From: Adhaeribacter pallidiroseus
GTDB lineage: Bacteria > Bacteroidota > Bacteroidia > Cytophagales > Hymenobacteraceae
Direction of reading: 5' to 3'
DNA: 64,000 bases
Assembly (NCBI RefSeq): GCF_003340495.1
Contig: NZ_QASA01000001.1
Span: 3,596,001-3,660,000 of the forward strand
Shown: positions 45,230-55,573 of the stretch, piece by piece
How the letters are laid out: each line of letters starts with the position of its first letter
How positions within the stretch are numbered: the first letter of the stretch is position 1
Notes under the pieces: model-generated
Seen by the model: only the letters and a program-made list of their open reading frames with translations
The model's database searches: none
Told to the model about the DNA's origin: nothing
Translations under genes and position numbers: made by a program

Positions 45230-46150
45230 GTGGATTACAAAGACTATTATAAAATCCTGGAGGTAGATAAAAAAGCCTCGAAAGCAGAAATTAAAAAACA
45301 ATACAAAAAACTCGCGCGCAAATACCACCCCGATGTAAACCCCGGCAATAAAGAAGCCGAGGAAAAATTTAAAGCCATTAACGAAGCGCACGAAGTGCTC
45401 TCCGATGATACTAAACGGCAAAAATACAATACCCTCGGGGCTGATTGGCAACGCTACCAGCAAACCGGCGGCGGAACGGGTAGTTTTGATTGGGGCCAGT
45501 ATGCCCAGAGTGGCAATGCCGGCGGTGGCCGCTATACCTACCAAACAAACGACGAAAGCAGCGATTTTTCCGATTTTTTCAGTTCTATTTTCGGTGATAT
45601 GGGTCGGAGCAGTCGCCGGAGCAGCGTGCGCTCTAAAGGCCAGGATTTCTCCGCCGAACTCACCGTATTTTTGGAAGAAGCCTTCCACGGCGTGAAAAAA
45701 ACTTTTACCCTGAACGATAAAAACCTGCGCATCAATATTAAACCCGGAGTAGAAGATGGTCAGAAAATTAGGCTAAAAGGTAACGGTGGTCCGGGTCGTA
45801 ATGGCAGTGAGCCCGGCGATTTAATCATTACTTTACGCGTACCACCCGATCCCCGCTTTACCCGCCAGGGCAATGACTTATATGTAGAGGCCCAAGTACC
45901 TGTTTACCGGGCGGCGCTGGGCGGTGATTTTTACGTAGATACCCTGGATGGCCAGCTAAAATTAAAAATTAAGCCCGAAACCAAAAATGGCACTTTGCTG
46001 CGGCTCAAAGGCAAAGGTTTTCCGGTGTATAATCAACCGGGGCCATCCGGCGACTTGTACGTAAAAGTAGTGCTGCAATTACCCGAGGCCCTCACTAACA
46101 AAGAGAAAGAGTTGTTTCAGCAGCTAGCGCAGCTACGAAACGATAAGTGA
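45230..46150 (+). CDS. cbpA: CbpA-type DnaJ co-chaperone
   Basis: 306 residues starting at GTG 45230. N-terminal J domain with HPD at residues 33-35 (YHPDVNPG), a Gly/Ser-rich linker with DFSDFFSSIFGDMG, then two C-terminal DnaJ substrate-binding domains and no zinc finger, which defines the CbpA (type II) class. It stimulates DnaK ATPase. In many bacteria cbpM follows cbpA; here only a CbpM-like fragment remains directly downstream. Confidence 0.92.
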   Translation: MDYKDYYKILEVDKKASKAEIKKQYKKLARKYHPDVNPGNKEAEEKFKAINEAHEVLSDDTKRQKYNTLGADWQRYQQTGGGTGSFDWGQYAQSGNAGGGRYTYQTNDESSDFSDFFSSIFGDMGRSSRRSSVRSKGQDFSAELTVFLEEAFHGVKKTFTLNDKNLRINIKPGVEDGQKIRLKGNGGPGRNGSEPGDLIITLRVPPDPRFTRQGNDLYVEAQVPVYRAALGGDFYVDTLDGQLKLKIKPETKNGTLLRLKGKGFPVYNQPGPSGDLYVKVVLQLPEALTNKEKELFQQLAQLRNDK

Positions 46151-46181
46151 TTTTTGGAAAATACTATTTTTTTAAATTTGA

Positions 46182-46298
46182 TTCTTCTTAGATTTAGACT
46201 TGAACCCCAAAGGCCTTGATGTGATTTTAAATATGCGTCAGGAAATACAGCGGCTCAGGTGCCGCGCTTTGCGTTTGCAAAATCGCCTGCGCCATTAG
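46182..46298 (+). pseudogene. CbpM-like chaperone modulator remnant
   Basis: About 38 codons between stops with no start codon. The core NPKGLDVILNMRQEIQRLR resembles the C-terminal helix of CbpM (MerR_2 family, about 100 residues), and the position directly after cbpA is where cbpM normally lies. The N-terminal helix-turn-helix part is missing. An overlapping frame (46259-46369, GTG) gives 36 coding-like residues that I do not recognise. Confidence 0.45.
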
Positions 46299-46382
46299 AA
46301 CAAGAGCGTTATTGGAACTTACTGGAAGGGCCGCAAAGCCGGGGGCACATTAAAGATTTAGGAGAGTAAATACGCACTCATT

Positions 46383-47079
46383 TTAATAAACCTTATTTTT
46401 AACAACAAAGCGCTCGTAGAACGACTTGTAGAAACAACATGCAAGCCGCTGGTTAAAGCCTATTGTTTCTAGTTTGTAGAGCGGCGTAATTTTATGTAAT
46501 AATACATTTTTTAAATTAATCATCGGCAAGGTAGCCCAATAGCCTAATTGCTTTTTTGTTTCTCTTGAAAGATTATTAGGTGGTATAGAGGAAATATCTA
46601 CCAAACGGCATTCCTCTTGAAACTAATTAGAATTGTGTTAGATTCAGATGATTTCTTTGCCCGTTTTTGCTTGAAAAAGGAGCAAATCACTTGGCAGTTT
46701 AATTCTATTTTAACAATTACTTTTCCTTTTCCAGGTTTCGCCAGTTAGTTTATAGATTTCTACATACAAGCTTACAGAACCTTTTCCTAGACCTTTAATA
46801 CCAGAAAGTTATCTGAATTCACCATCTAAATGAAGAATTATTGCATTTACAGTAAATGCTTCCATCATAAAATCTAGTTCAGGGTCTCCGGTTTAAGAAG
46901 ATTATCAGTCAATATTTTTATTAACCTAAAATTGATTTACCAATTCCTACTTCTGACAAGAACAGAAAATTACTGCTAATTCAACCTGTAATAACAAAAA
47001 GAAAAGCCTGGTCATTTTTTATACCATCTAACCCAAGATTTAGGGTAAACTTTTTCAAAATAAGTAAATGCTATTAATT
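46383..47079. other. Apparently decayed region downstream of cbpA
   Basis: No convincing gene. On the minus strand a 73-codon frame (46383-46604) starts only on TTG, and further right short coding-like pieces broken by stops are visible (for example MMEAFTVNAIILHLDGEFR, near 46865-46810, then GSVSLYVEIYKLTGETWKR). This looks like one or two degraded small genes. Confidence 0.4.
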
Positions 47080-48309
47080 TTAAATATTTACTGAATTGCC
47101 GGCAGCATACGCCTTTAAATACGCGTACCGTTCGGTGAGTTGCCCGTTTTTAGAAATAGTAGCCCGGGTTAAGATTCCTTCGGCGTCGTTGTTTAGTAAA
47201 TGCGGAAATACCTCATCGATGAGCTGGCGGCCAAAATCGCGGGAAGCACTGCGGGGCAACTCACAAGGTAAATTATCAACCGCCATCACGGTGATATTCT
47301 CTGGTTTGCTGAAAGCGGGTTCCAGTTCCTGGGTAAAGGGATTGTAGTCGTAAACCGGTTCCGGAATACTGCTGGCCCGTTTGGTACACGGAATAGACCC
47401 TTCTACATCGCAGGTTATATCGGCAATGGTCTTAATTTTAAAATTAGATCGCTGCATATCGGCTGCGGTAAATAAACGCGGCGCGGCCGGATTCCAGTAA
47501 GCGCCGGCCATTAAAATATCGGTAACCGGAGTAAATTTATCGAAAGTAGACTCGTATTCGTGGGGGTTCTGGTAAAAATCCACGTTGTCCCACACGCGGC
47601 CGTCGCGGCGGCGGTTATAATCCGAGGAATGCAGCTGGGTATAAACCGGCTCGGTAAACTTTAAGTACAAGTAATCATACACACTCACCTTCCGGATCCC
47701 CATTTTATCCAGTACTTCCATAATGCCGTGGGCTACGCGACCCCCTCCGGTTACCGCAATTTTAATCGGCGGCAAGGCTTTTACTTTAAAATATTCTTCC
47801 TCCATATCTTCAATATCCAGACACAGATGCGCCGGGTGCAGGTCGAAAATTTTAAATTTTTTACCATAAGCCATTATCCCATTGTAAGCCCCCACGATGC
47901 CGGCGTAGCGCCCAAAAGCTACCGTTCGCTCGCCTTTTACGTTGGTAAGCGTTTCGTAATCAATCAAGGTAATGTTTTTTTGCAGAATGGCCCGGAGCAA
48001 GGCCTGGTTATGCGGCTGCTCTTTAATGGTGTGCGAGAAAAAGAAATACGTTTTATTGGGTATTAACTCCGCTAGAGGTACTTCCTTTACGCCCATTAAC
48101 ACATCACACTGGCGCATATCTTCCCGTACTTCTATGTCTAAATCACGGTATTCCTGGTCGTGGTAGCAACGCACCGTACTCGACTGCACCACTATTTTTA
48201 ATTCCGGAAAAACCGTCATGGCTTCCTGACATTTTAGCGGCGTTAGGGGTACCCGTTTATCGGGTGGCACCTTGCCTTCCCGGATTATTCCTACAGTTAG
48301 TTTACTCAT
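47080..48309 (-). CDS. Saccharopine dehydrogenase / alanine dehydrogenase-like NAD(P)-dependent oxidoreductase
   Basis: 409 residues. The N-terminal AlaDH/PNT-type domain (GIIREGKVPPDKRVPLTP, MGVKEVPLAELIPNKTYFFF) and the Rossmann motif VTGGGRVAHG match lysine-ketoglutarate reductase/saccharopine dehydrogenase (LYS1-like) more than alanine dehydrogenase. TVAFGRYAGIVGAYNG and ADITCDVEGSIPCT are further family blocks. Predicted role is lysine or related amino-acid metabolism in the cytoplasm, with substrate unproven. Divergent from gcvP. Confidence 0.8.
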   Translation of the reverse strand: MSKLTVGIIREGKVPPDKRVPLTPLKCQEAMTVFPELKIVVQSSTVRCYHDQEYRDLDIEVREDMRQCDVLMGVKEVPLAELIPNKTYFFFSHTIKEQPHNQALLRAILQKNITLIDYETLTNVKGERTVAFGRYAGIVGAYNGIMAYGKKFKIFDLHPAHLCLDIEDMEEEYFKVKALPPIKIAVTGGGRVAHGIMEVLDKMGIRKVSVYDYLYLKFTEPVYTQLHSSDYNRRRDGRVWDNVDFYQNPHEYESTFDKFTPVTDILMAGAYWNPAAPRLFTAADMQRSNFKIKTIADITCDVEGSIPCTKRASSIPEPVYDYNPFTQELEPAFSKPENITVMAVDNLPCELPRSASRDFGRQLIDEVFPHLLNNDAEGILTRATISKNGQLTERYAYLKAYAAGNSVNI

Positions 48310-48647
48310 AAAAGCGACGTGTTTGGCAGCTTAATGTAATAATTATTCCGCACCTGTTTTGTTTTTCAATAATTACGCAGTAATCCATTATTTCTAAGCC
48401 ATAGTCCATAGTTGCAACATTCGGAGCAGAAACAGGTTGTAATGAAACACCCCTTTAACTTATAATAGAATTACCACCAGTAAGAACAGCCTGATGCTAC
48501 GATTCCGTTGGTTAAGGTGGTAAATTAACACCGCAATCTAGCTTCGTTAACAGAATAAAAGTACCTTTGCGGCACCATCTTAATCCGAACTTTTTAAGCA
48601 AGCTTCGTCGTTAAAAAGAAGCACCTTCTTACTTCTAAAAAGCAACT
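48310..48647. other. Divergent promoter region, oxidoreductase gene / gcvP
   Basis: 338 bp without an ORF. It contains the gcvP promoter element annotated separately. No glycine riboswitch could be recognised by eye. Confidence 0.35.
48562..48569 (+). promoter_or_regulatory. Candidate -7 promoter element of gcvP
   Basis: TACCTTTG matches TAnnTTTG exactly and predicts a 5' leader of about 70 nt before the gcvP ATG. The -33 region is only a partial match. Confidence 0.55.
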
Positions 48648-51572
48648 ATGTTGATAAAAACCAAGCCCGCCGATATTTTTAAAGAACGACATAATGGCCC
48701 GGTAAAGCAAACCATTCAGGAAATGTTAGAAACCATTGGGGTGTCTTCGCTGGACCAGTTGATTGATGAAACCGTACCCGCGGCGATCCGGCTGAAGCAA
48801 CCTTTAAACATTCCGGCCGCCTTAACGGAACGCGATTTTTTAAAAAAATTCAGTGTTATCGCCAAAAAAAATAAAGTCTGCCGTTCGTACATTGGTTTAG
48901 GCTACCACGATACCGTTACCCCGCCCGTAATACAGCGGAACATTCTGGAAAATCCGGGTTGGTACACGGCCTATACCCCCTACCAGGCCGAAATTGCCCA
49001 GGGCCGTTTAGAAGCCTTGATTAATTACCAAACCCTGGTGATGGATTTAACCGCCATGGAAATTGCCAATGCCTCTTTACTGGATGAGGCTACCGCTGCC
49101 GCCGAAGCCATGAACATGTTTTACGGCCTCCGCAAAGGTACCCGTAAAAATGCTACCCGCTTTTTTGTATCGGAACACGTGCTGCCGCAAACCATTGATG
49201 TTTTAAAAACCCGCGCTACCCCGCTGGGTCTGGAACTGGTTATTGGCGACCACCGCACCGCCGATTTATCTGACGCTACCTTGTTTGGGGCGATGGTACA
49301 ATACCCGGCCGCGGATGGGGAATTGTTTGATTATACCGAATTTATATCTACCGCGCACCAGCAGGACATGTTCGTGGCCGTGGCGGCCGATTTGCTAAGT
49401 TTAACGCTTTTAACCCCTCCCGGCGAAATGGGAGCCGATGCGGTGGTTGGTAACAGCCAGCGTTTCGGGGTGCCTATGGGTTACGGTGGTCCGCACGCTG
49501 GCTTCCTGGCTACCCGCGATGCTTACAAACGTTCTTTACCCGGCCGCATTATTGGTCAATCGGTAGATGCCCACGGTAACAAGGCCTACCGCATGGCTTT
49601 GCAAACCCGCGAGCAGCACATCCGGCGCGAAAAAGCTACTTCCAACATTTGCACCGCGCAAGTATTGCTGGCCGTTATGGCGGGCATGTACGCGGTTTAC
49701 CATGGGCCGCGCCGTTTAAAATACATTGCACTCAACATCTATTTACTCACGCAATTGCTGGAGCAGGGTCTTGCGGATTTAGGTCTGGAACAAGTAAACA
49801 GCAACTACTTCGATACTTTAAAAATTAAAGTAGAAAGTGCAGAATTAAAAAATGCCATCCGGCAAGAAGCAGAACAAGCCGCCATAAACTTCCGGTATTT
49901 TCCAGATAACTATATTGGCATTTCGCTGCACGAAAACACCGATTTAGATGATGTTAAAGCTATTTTATCGGTATTTTCTAAAATAATGAACCAGCCAACG
50001 GCCGTGGTAAATCTGGCGGAACTGCCGCACGAAACCGAGGTAACCTGGCCCGAAAATTTGTTGCGTACCAGCCCGTATTTACAACAGGAAGTATTTAACC
50101 AGCACCATTCGGAACTGGCGATTCTGCGGTACATGAAGTACCTGGAAAATAAAGATATTTCTTTGGTACACAGCATGATTCCGCTGGGTTCCTGTACCAT
50201 GAAACTAAACGCTACCGCCGAAATGACGCCGGTTACCTGGCCCGAAATAGGTGGTTTGCACCCGTTTGTGCCGGCAGATCAGGCCCAAGGATACCAGCAG
50301 ATATTTACCGATTTAGAAGCTTGGCTGTGCGAAATAACCGGTTTTGCGGGCATTTCGTTACAGCCTAATTCCGGGGCCCAAGGCGAGTACGCGGGTTTAA
50401 TGGTGATCCGGGCGTACCACGAAGCGCAGGGCCATCAGCACCGCACTATTGCTTTAATTCCTTCTTCGGCCCACGGCACCAACCCGGCTTCGGCGGTTAT
50501 GGCCGGTATGAAGGTGGTCATTGTAAAATGCGATGATCGCGGCAACATTGATGTAGCGGATTTACGCGCCAAAGCCGAACAGCACCGCAACGATCTTTCC
50601 TGTTTAATGGTAACGTATCCGTCTACCCACGGGGTATACGAGGAAAGCATTATCGAGATTTGCGCTATTATTCACGAAAACGGCGGCCGGGTGTACATGG
50701 ATGGGGCCAACATGAACGCGCAGGTGGGCTTAACTAGTCCGGCCACCATTGGCGCCGATGTGTGCCATTTAAATTTACACAAAACTTTCTGTATTCCGCA
50801 CGGTGGCGGTGGGCCGGGCGTTGGTCCAATTGGCGTAGTAGCGGATTTGGTGCCTTATTTACCGGGTCACGCGGTAGTAAAAACCGGTGGCGAACAAGCC
50901 ATTCCGGCGGTTTCGGCTGCTCCGTGGGGTTCTGCCAGCATTCTGCCGATCTCCTATGCCTACATTGCCCTGATGGGCGGCGAAGGTTTAACCGAAGCTA
51001 CTAAAATGGCAATCTTAAACGCGAACTACATTAAAGCACGGTTAAAAGAACACTATCCGGTTTTATACACGGGTGCCAATGGTCGTTGCGCCCACGAAAT
51101 GATTCTGGATTGCCGTGCTTTTAAAAAAGTAGGCATTGAGGTAGAAGATATGGCCAAACGTTTAATGGACTATTGCTTTCACGCGCCTACTGTATCCTTC
51201 CCGGTAGCCGGTACTTTAATGATTGAGCCTACCGAAAGCGAATCGAAAGAAGAAATTGACCGGTTTTGCGAAGCCATGATTTCTATTCGCCAGGAAATCC
51301 GGGAAATAGAAGAAGGTGCTGCCGATCAGAAGAACAATGTTCTTAAAAATGCGCCGCATACCATGGCTGTAGGCTTAGCGGATAATTGGGTTTTGCCTTA
51401 CAGCCGCGAAAAAGCCGTTTTTCCGTACGCGTTTGCTCGTACGCACAAAATTTGGCCAACCGTTAGCCGCATCGACTCGGCTTACGGCGACCGCAATTTA
51501 ATTTGCTCTTGTACCCCGCTGGAAGCATACGCGCAGCCCGAGGTTGCCCAGATCGCGACTGGTATTGATTAA
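48648..51572 (+). CDS. gcvP: Glycine dehydrogenase (decarboxylating), glycine cleavage P protein
   Basis: 974 residues, the full single-chain length with both halves fused. Opening block FKERHNGP, then [19 protein letters not shown], and the PLP-binding motif [20 protein letters not shown] with Lys712. It decarboxylates glycine and transfers aminomethyl to the H protein lipoyl arm. gcvT and gcvH are not nearby. A perfect terminator follows. Confidence 0.98.
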   Translation: MLIKTKPADIFKERHNGPVKQTIQEMLETIGVSSLDQLIDETVPAAIRLKQPLNIPAALTERDFLKKFSVIAKKNKVCRSYIGLGYHDTVTPPVIQRNILENPGWYTAYTPYQAEIAQGRLEALINYQTLVMDLTAMEIANASLLDEATAAAEAMNMFYGLRKGTRKNATRFFVSEHVLPQTIDVLKTRATPLGLELVIGDHRTADLSDATLFGAMVQYPAADGELFDYTEFISTAHQQDMFVAVAADLLSLTLLTPPGEMGADAVVGNSQRFGVPMGYGGPHAGFLATRDAYKRSLPGRIIGQSVDAHGNKAYRMALQTREQHIRREKATSNICTAQVLLAVMAGMYAVYHGPRRLKYIALNIYLLTQLLEQGLADLGLEQVNSNYFDTLKIKVESAELKNAIRQEAEQAAINFRYFPDNYIGISLHENTDLDDVKAILSVFSKIMNQPTAVVNLAELPHETEVTWPENLLRTSPYLQQEVFNQHHSELAILRYMKYLENKDISLVHSMIPLGSCTMKLNATAEMTPVTWPEIGGLHPFVPADQAQGYQQIFTDLEAWLCEITGFAGISLQPNSGAQGEYAGLMVIRAYHEAQGHQHRTIALIPSSAHGTNPASAVMAGMKVVIVKCDDRGNIDVADLRAKAEQHRNDLSCLMVTYPSTHGVYEESIIEICAIIHENGGRVYMDGANMNAQVGLTSPATIGADVCHLNLHKTFCIPHGGGGPGVGPIGVVADLVPYLPGHAVVKTGGEQAIPAVSAAPWGSASILPISYAYIALMGGEGLTEATKMAILNANYIKARLKEHYPVLYTGANGRCAHEMILDCRAFKKVGIEVEDMAKRLMDYCFHAPTVSFPVAGTLMIEPTESESKEEIDRFCEAMISIRQEIREIEEGAADQKNNVLKNAPHTMAVGLADNWVLPYSREKAVFPYAFARTHKIWPTVSRIDSAYGDRNLICSCTPLEAYAQPEVAQIATGID

Positions 51573-51589
51573 ATAAGTTTATTAAAAAT

Positions 51590-51618
51590 AAAAATCCCGC
51601 AGCTGCGGGATTTTTATT
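51590..51618 (+). terminator. Intrinsic terminator of gcvP
   Basis: Perfect palindromic stem AAAATCCCGCAG/CTGCGGGATTTT (51591-51614 core) followed by a T-rich run, 18 bp past the stop. The next 270 bp, up to the DUF4136 gene, hold no other recognised feature. Confidence 0.9.
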
Positions 51619-51890
51619 TTATTTCGGTTTATAAAGGCCACCCTGTCATACTGACACATCTTCCTTTTAGAATATTTACTAGACCCTGAATTATGTAAAA
51701 CGCAGGGGTGAAAAAATTATTATAATCGGCTTAAACAGGAGAATATCTTGCAAAAAGTACAAGATATTAACGTAAAAACCGTTTAGTGTTTAGCAAGGTT
51801 AATACTTCGAAAAATCACATTATTTTTAAAAATTTGGTACTAAAATTGCCATGTTTATACTACTAACAATTAAAAATTATATAAGTTAAG

Positions 51891-52418
51891 ATGAAGATAA
51901 TTAAGTATATAAGCTTTATTATGTTACTAGGGCTAGCTTCGGCTTGTGCGCCTTACGTTAATGTAAGCACCGACTACGACCATTCTATTAATTTTCAGGG
52001 TTATAAATCTTTTAACTGGTACTCTAGTAAAGCGGGTGTAAAGCGGGATTCCTTGCAATACGATACTTTCTTTGATAAGCGCATGCAAAATGCTATTAAA
52101 GCAAACTTGTCGCAAAGAGGCGTTGAATTTGCCGAGAAACCGGAATTTTACGTTAACTACAACGTTAGCTTTGCCAATCAAACTACCGCGAATGCCGGGC
52201 CGTTTTATCCGTATGGTTACTATGGTGGTTACAGCCGCTTTAACAATACCAGCCAGTACAAAGAAGGCACTATTATCGTGGATTTAATTGATGGCCGGAA
52301 TAACCAGTTAATCTGGCGGGGAGTGGGTGAATCAGAAGTACGGAGCCGTAACATTCCGGAAGATAAAGTAATTGAGATCGTTAACAGCATTTTAAGCAAA
52401 TTTCCACCAAAAAGATAA
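51891..52418 (+). CDS. DUF4136 lipoprotein
   Basis: 175 residues. Signal peptide with lipobox LASAC, then the DUF4136 pattern: VSTDYDHSINFQGYKSFNWY, a FDKRMQNAIKANLSQRGVEF helix-strand unit, YVNYNVSF, and the late DGRNNQLIWRGVGES. Anchored in the periplasm or outer membrane; the family has no defined function. Single gene with its own terminator. Confidence 0.92.
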   Translation: MKIIKYISFIMLLGLASACAPYVNVSTDYDHSINFQGYKSFNWYSSKAGVKRDSLQYDTFFDKRMQNAIKANLSQRGVEFAEKPEFYVNYNVSFANQTTANAGPFYPYGYYGGYSRFNNTSQYKEGTIIVDLIDGRNNQLIWRGVGESEVRSRNIPEDKVIEIVNSILSKFPPKR

Positions 52419-52443
52419 AGTCTGATTTAGCATTTCTGACGCG

Positions 52444-52475
52444 AAAAGCCCGGTACTTACCGGGCTTTTTTGTTT
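52444..52475 (+). terminator. Intrinsic terminator of the DUF4136 gene
   Basis: Stem AAAAGCCCGGTA with TACCGGGCTTTT (loop about 2-3 nt, 52444-52468), then T residues. Confidence 0.85.
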
Positions 52476-52621
52476 TAAATACCTGAACCTAAATACATTT
52501 TTAGCAGATATATCTGGTTGCGGCAATGGTTCCTTAGTGCCTGATCGTTAACTCGGATAATTACTACGGTTTTTTAAATTTATCTGGTATTTTTACTAAT
52601 AACGTTAGTGGTAAATCAGCT

Positions 52622-54496
52622 ATGAACCGGATTTTAACTTTGTGTAGTGTGATAATTATCTGTTTCTGCTGGTTTAAAGCCCCGGCCCAGAATAAAACGC
52701 TCGTTGATTCCCTGCGCCGGGTAATAGCCCGTCCTCTGGCCGATACGGTTAAGGTAATCGCCTTGGGCGAATTAGCTTGGGAATACCACCTTCACGATAA
52801 AAAAGAGGCCTTGCGCTACGCGCACCAAGAATTAGAATTGGCCCGGAAAATAAACTTTAACCGGGGCATTGGTTTAGGTTACATGGATAAAGGCGTAACC
52901 TATAGCTACCACCGGGAATATACCAAAGCCATTGACCATTACTTACAGGCACTTCCTTTTTTAAAAAAAGCGAACAAACCCTTGCTCGTCGCCCTTATGC
53001 ATTACAACATAGCCGTGGCCTACAGCAAGTTTGAAGCTTCCGAAAAAGCGATTGCGTACTTTTTAAAAGCGGTGGATTTACTCGAAAAACAAAAAGATTG
53101 GGCCAATGTTAGTCAAAGTTATACGGGTATTGCCAATAGTTATAACACGCTCAAGCAATTTAGCAATGCCTTAAACTACCACCGGAAAGCCGTGCAGGTG
53201 GCAAAAACCCACGCGGATTACGAAATGTTGGCCGTAGCTTTAACGGATTTTTCGGGTACTTACAATACCTTGTTCGATACCAACCACCAGAAAGCTTACC
53301 TGGATTCGTCGCTGAATTGTCTTTACCAGGTGCAACAGTTGCTGCACAAAAAACTGGTGCGAAATCCCATTATGCAGCCCAGCGTTACTTTTAACATTGC
53401 CAATAATTATTTTCAACAAGAAAAATATTTGCAAGCCATTCCCCTGATTCAGCAAGCTTTAGTGCTGGCCCGGCCCGTAAATTTGGAGGCGGCTATTTGC
53501 CAGGGTCATACCTTATTAGGCAAAATCTACACCCGGCAAAAAAAATATGCTTTAGCCGAAAAGCATTTGCGGCAAGCCTTACCTATAGCCTTAAAAACCA
53601 GTCCTTTGTTTGCCGCCGATACGTACCAAGCCCTACAGGATTGGGCCGCCAATCAGGAAAAATTCCGCGAAGCTTATCAATACCAGCGCGAATGGGCCAC
53701 TTTAAAAGACAGCATCTACAACCGGGAGAAAGTTGAAATTGCCGAAAAATTAGGGCTGCAATACGAAACCGAGAAAAAACAAGCGCGCATTACTACCCTG
53801 GAACAAGAAAACCAATGGGAACGCCAGCTCCAGATTTTTTACCTGATTTTGGCCGGATTGGGTTTACTCTTATCGGGAACAGTGATTTACCTGCTGCGGT
53901 TAAAACAAAAAATATTTACGCAAAAAGCCAACCTGCTGCAAGAAGCCCAGGAGAAAGCTTACCTCCGGCAAGAACTGGCCGAGCAGCAACGCGAAAAGTT
54001 GCGGGAAGAACTGCTGCTGCAAGCGGAATTAAACGCGCTACGGGAAGAGCAGTTCCAAAAAGAAATTGACTACAAAGAGCGCGAATTAACCACCAATGTA
54101 TTGCTCCTGGAACAACAAAGTGCCTTCCTGCAAAAAGTAAAAGTTCGATTGGCTACGCTGCTCCCGCAGGCCAACGGCCTGACTACCGATCTGCAAAAGG
54201 TGTGCAAGCTGATTGATAACCGCCTCGGAAACGAACAGGATTTTGAAAAATTTATGCTGCATTTCGAGAAAGTACACCCTGATTTTTTCAACCATTTGGA
54301 TCAGGTGGCGCTCAATGGCCTTACCCCTGCCGATCAAAAACTAAGCGCGTACATCCGCATGAATTTATCTACGAAAGAAATGGCCCACCTGCTTAACGTA
54401 GAACCCAAGAGCATCCAGATGGCGCGCTACCGGCTCAAGCAAAAGCTAAACCTACCCGAAGAAACCGATTTAATCAGCTTTATTCTGCAACTATAA
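52622..54496 (+). CDS. TPR - membrane span - coiled coil - LuxR-like HTH regulator
   Basis: 624 residues. Signal or first hydrophobic segment, TPR repeats over about residues 45-375 (GIGLGYMDKGVTYSYHREY), a membrane span (about 405-427, IFYLILAGLGLLLSGTVIYL), a long Glu/Gln-rich coiled coil (about 430-500), and a C-terminal helix-turn-helix (LTPADQKLSAYIRMNLSTKE, then HLLNVEPKSIQMARYRLKQK). This is a known Bacteroidota architecture: periplasmic sensing joined directly to DNA binding without a kinase. The next gene downstream encodes an unknown lipoprotein that may be its target or ligand. Confidence 0.88.
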   Translation: MNRILTLCSVIIICFCWFKAPAQNKTLVDSLRRVIARPLADTVKVIALGELAWEYHLHDKKEALRYAHQELELARKINFNRGIGLGYMDKGVTYSYHREYTKAIDHYLQALPFLKKANKPLLVALMHYNIAVAYSKFEASEKAIAYFLKAVDLLEKQKDWANVSQSYTGIANSYNTLKQFSNALNYHRKAVQVAKTHADYEMLAVALTDFSGTYNTLFDTNHQKAYLDSSLNCLYQVQQLLHKKLVRNPIMQPSVTFNIANNYFQQEKYLQAIPLIQQALVLARPVNLEAAICQGHTLLGKIYTRQKKYALAEKHLRQALPIALKTSPLFAADTYQALQDWAANQEKFREAYQYQREWATLKDSIYNREKVEIAEKLGLQYETEKKQARITTLEQENQWERQLQIFYLILAGLGLLLSGTVIYLLRLKQKIFTQKANLLQEAQEKAYLRQELAEQQREKLREELLLQAELNALREEQFQKEIDYKERELTTNVLLLEQQSAFLQKVKVRLATLLPQANGLTTDLQKVCKLIDNRLGNEQDFEKFMLHFEKVHPDFFNHLDQVALNGLTPADQKLSAYIRMNLSTKEMAHLLNVEPKSIQMARYRLKQKLNLPEETDLISFILQL

Positions 54497-54678
54497 AAAT
54501 TGTATTTTTTTAAAAAAATCGTCTAATTCAGGCCATAACTAGTGGTTTTACCAAACGTTAGTAGAAGATTGGTAGAAGGCCTTCTGCGGCCAGTAGTAGT
54601 TTTGTAGTAGGTTAAAAACACCTACACTACCGGCATTCTGCGTTATACAGGCACCAACCAATCATCTAAAATCAGACC

Positions 54679-55398
54679 ATGACACTAACTAAAAAAATTT
54701 TCGCACGCTTTTTACTGGTAAGCAGTATGCTGGTAAATGTAACTTTAACAAGCTGCCAGAAAGACGACGAAGCCCAGCCGGATACTTCCATTAAAGAAGT
54801 TCTGGATGCGGAGGCTATTTACCTGCACGAAGAATACGAGACGGGTGTAGGCGGTTACCTGTACGTGGTATACAATCCGTATTTGTTGTTTAACGATGGC
54901 AGCGTTTACCGAAATCTGGATACCAATGTGGATAAACTGAATGTAGCGCAATCGAAACAGCAGGAACCGGAGGAATGGGGCACCTGGCAAAAGCAAGGCA
55001 GCGAAATAGCCCTTACCTGGCAAGATGGCGATACCGATACCTGGGAAGATAAATCCTGGTTTGTAGCCAGTAAAGCAGCCAAAGGCGAAACCATTGCGGG
55101 CGCTTATTCTTCTATTTCGGGAGGCGGAAATACGGCATTTGGCGGAAGCGTAATTACCTTTTCGTCCTCCAATATTTCTTTTAATGGCAATAAATTTACG
55201 TTCGAATCTACGGGCGGCGGTTCGAGCAGCGACGTAACCGCCTACTCGAGCCAGGAAAAAGCGGGTACCTACGAGTTAGACGGTTATTCCATTACTTTGC
55301 GGTTTAACAACGGTGCCGTCGAGAAAAAATTCTTTTATTTCTATCCGGATAGTAAAGACGTATTCGGAATCGGCGACCAATATTACGTAACAGATTAA
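54679..55398 (+). CDS. Hypothetical lipoprotein
   Basis: 239 residues. Lipobox LTSC, an acidic linker, then beta-rich sequence with repeated aromatic strands (YVVYNPYLLFNDGSVYRN; EWGTWQKQGSEIALTWQDGD) and a Gly/Ser-rich middle (SSISGGGNTAFGGS). The Trp-Gly-Thr/Trp pattern recalls lipocalin-like surface proteins, but no family is recognised. Lies 183 bp after the TPR-HTH regulator on the same strand. Confidence 0.65.
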   Translation: MTLTKKIFARFLLVSSMLVNVTLTSCQKDDEAQPDTSIKEVLDAEAIYLHEEYETGVGGYLYVVYNPYLLFNDGSVYRNLDTNVDKLNVAQSKQQEPEEWGTWQKQGSEIALTWQDGDTDTWEDKSWFVASKAAKGETIAGAYSSISGGGNTAFGGSVITFSSSNISFNGNKFTFESTGGGSSSDVTAYSSQEKAGTYELDGYSITLRFNNGAVEKKFFYFYPDSKDVFGIGDQYYVTD

Positions 55399-55427
55399 AG
55401 CGCCTTAAGACGAAAAAACAAGATAAC

Positions 55428-55482
55428 CGGGTGATTTTTAAATTTTCGAGGCTTCAGCCAGATTAATTTTAAAAATCACCCG
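55428..55482. terminator. Inverted repeat between converging lipoprotein and ABC genes
   Basis: Perfect 15-bp stem CGGGTGATTTTTAAA (55428-55442) with 55468-55482, 25-nt loop. It could end transcripts from both sides but lacks a clear U tract; an AT-motif copy lies inside the left arm. Confidence 0.5.
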
Positions 55483-55573
55483 ACTTCTGAATTTCTATTT
55501 AGACAGATTAAAATCAGTTATGTTTCAACTTTCTAACCTTTCATCTTTCTAACTCTAAACCTGCAACCTGCAA

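Noticed and set aside
45182-45688. A 168-codon minus-strand frame opposite cbpA
   Set aside because: Antisense to the J domain and linker of cbpA; the apparent hydrophobicity comes from complementing Lys/Glu codons.
46383-46604. 73-codon minus-strand ORF as a real gene
   Set aside because: Only a TTG start, no recognisable domain, and it lies in a region of broken coding pieces.
48310-48647. Glycine riboswitch upstream of gcvP
   Set aside because: No tandem aptamer-like conserved G-rich elements could be found by eye in the 338-bp spacer.
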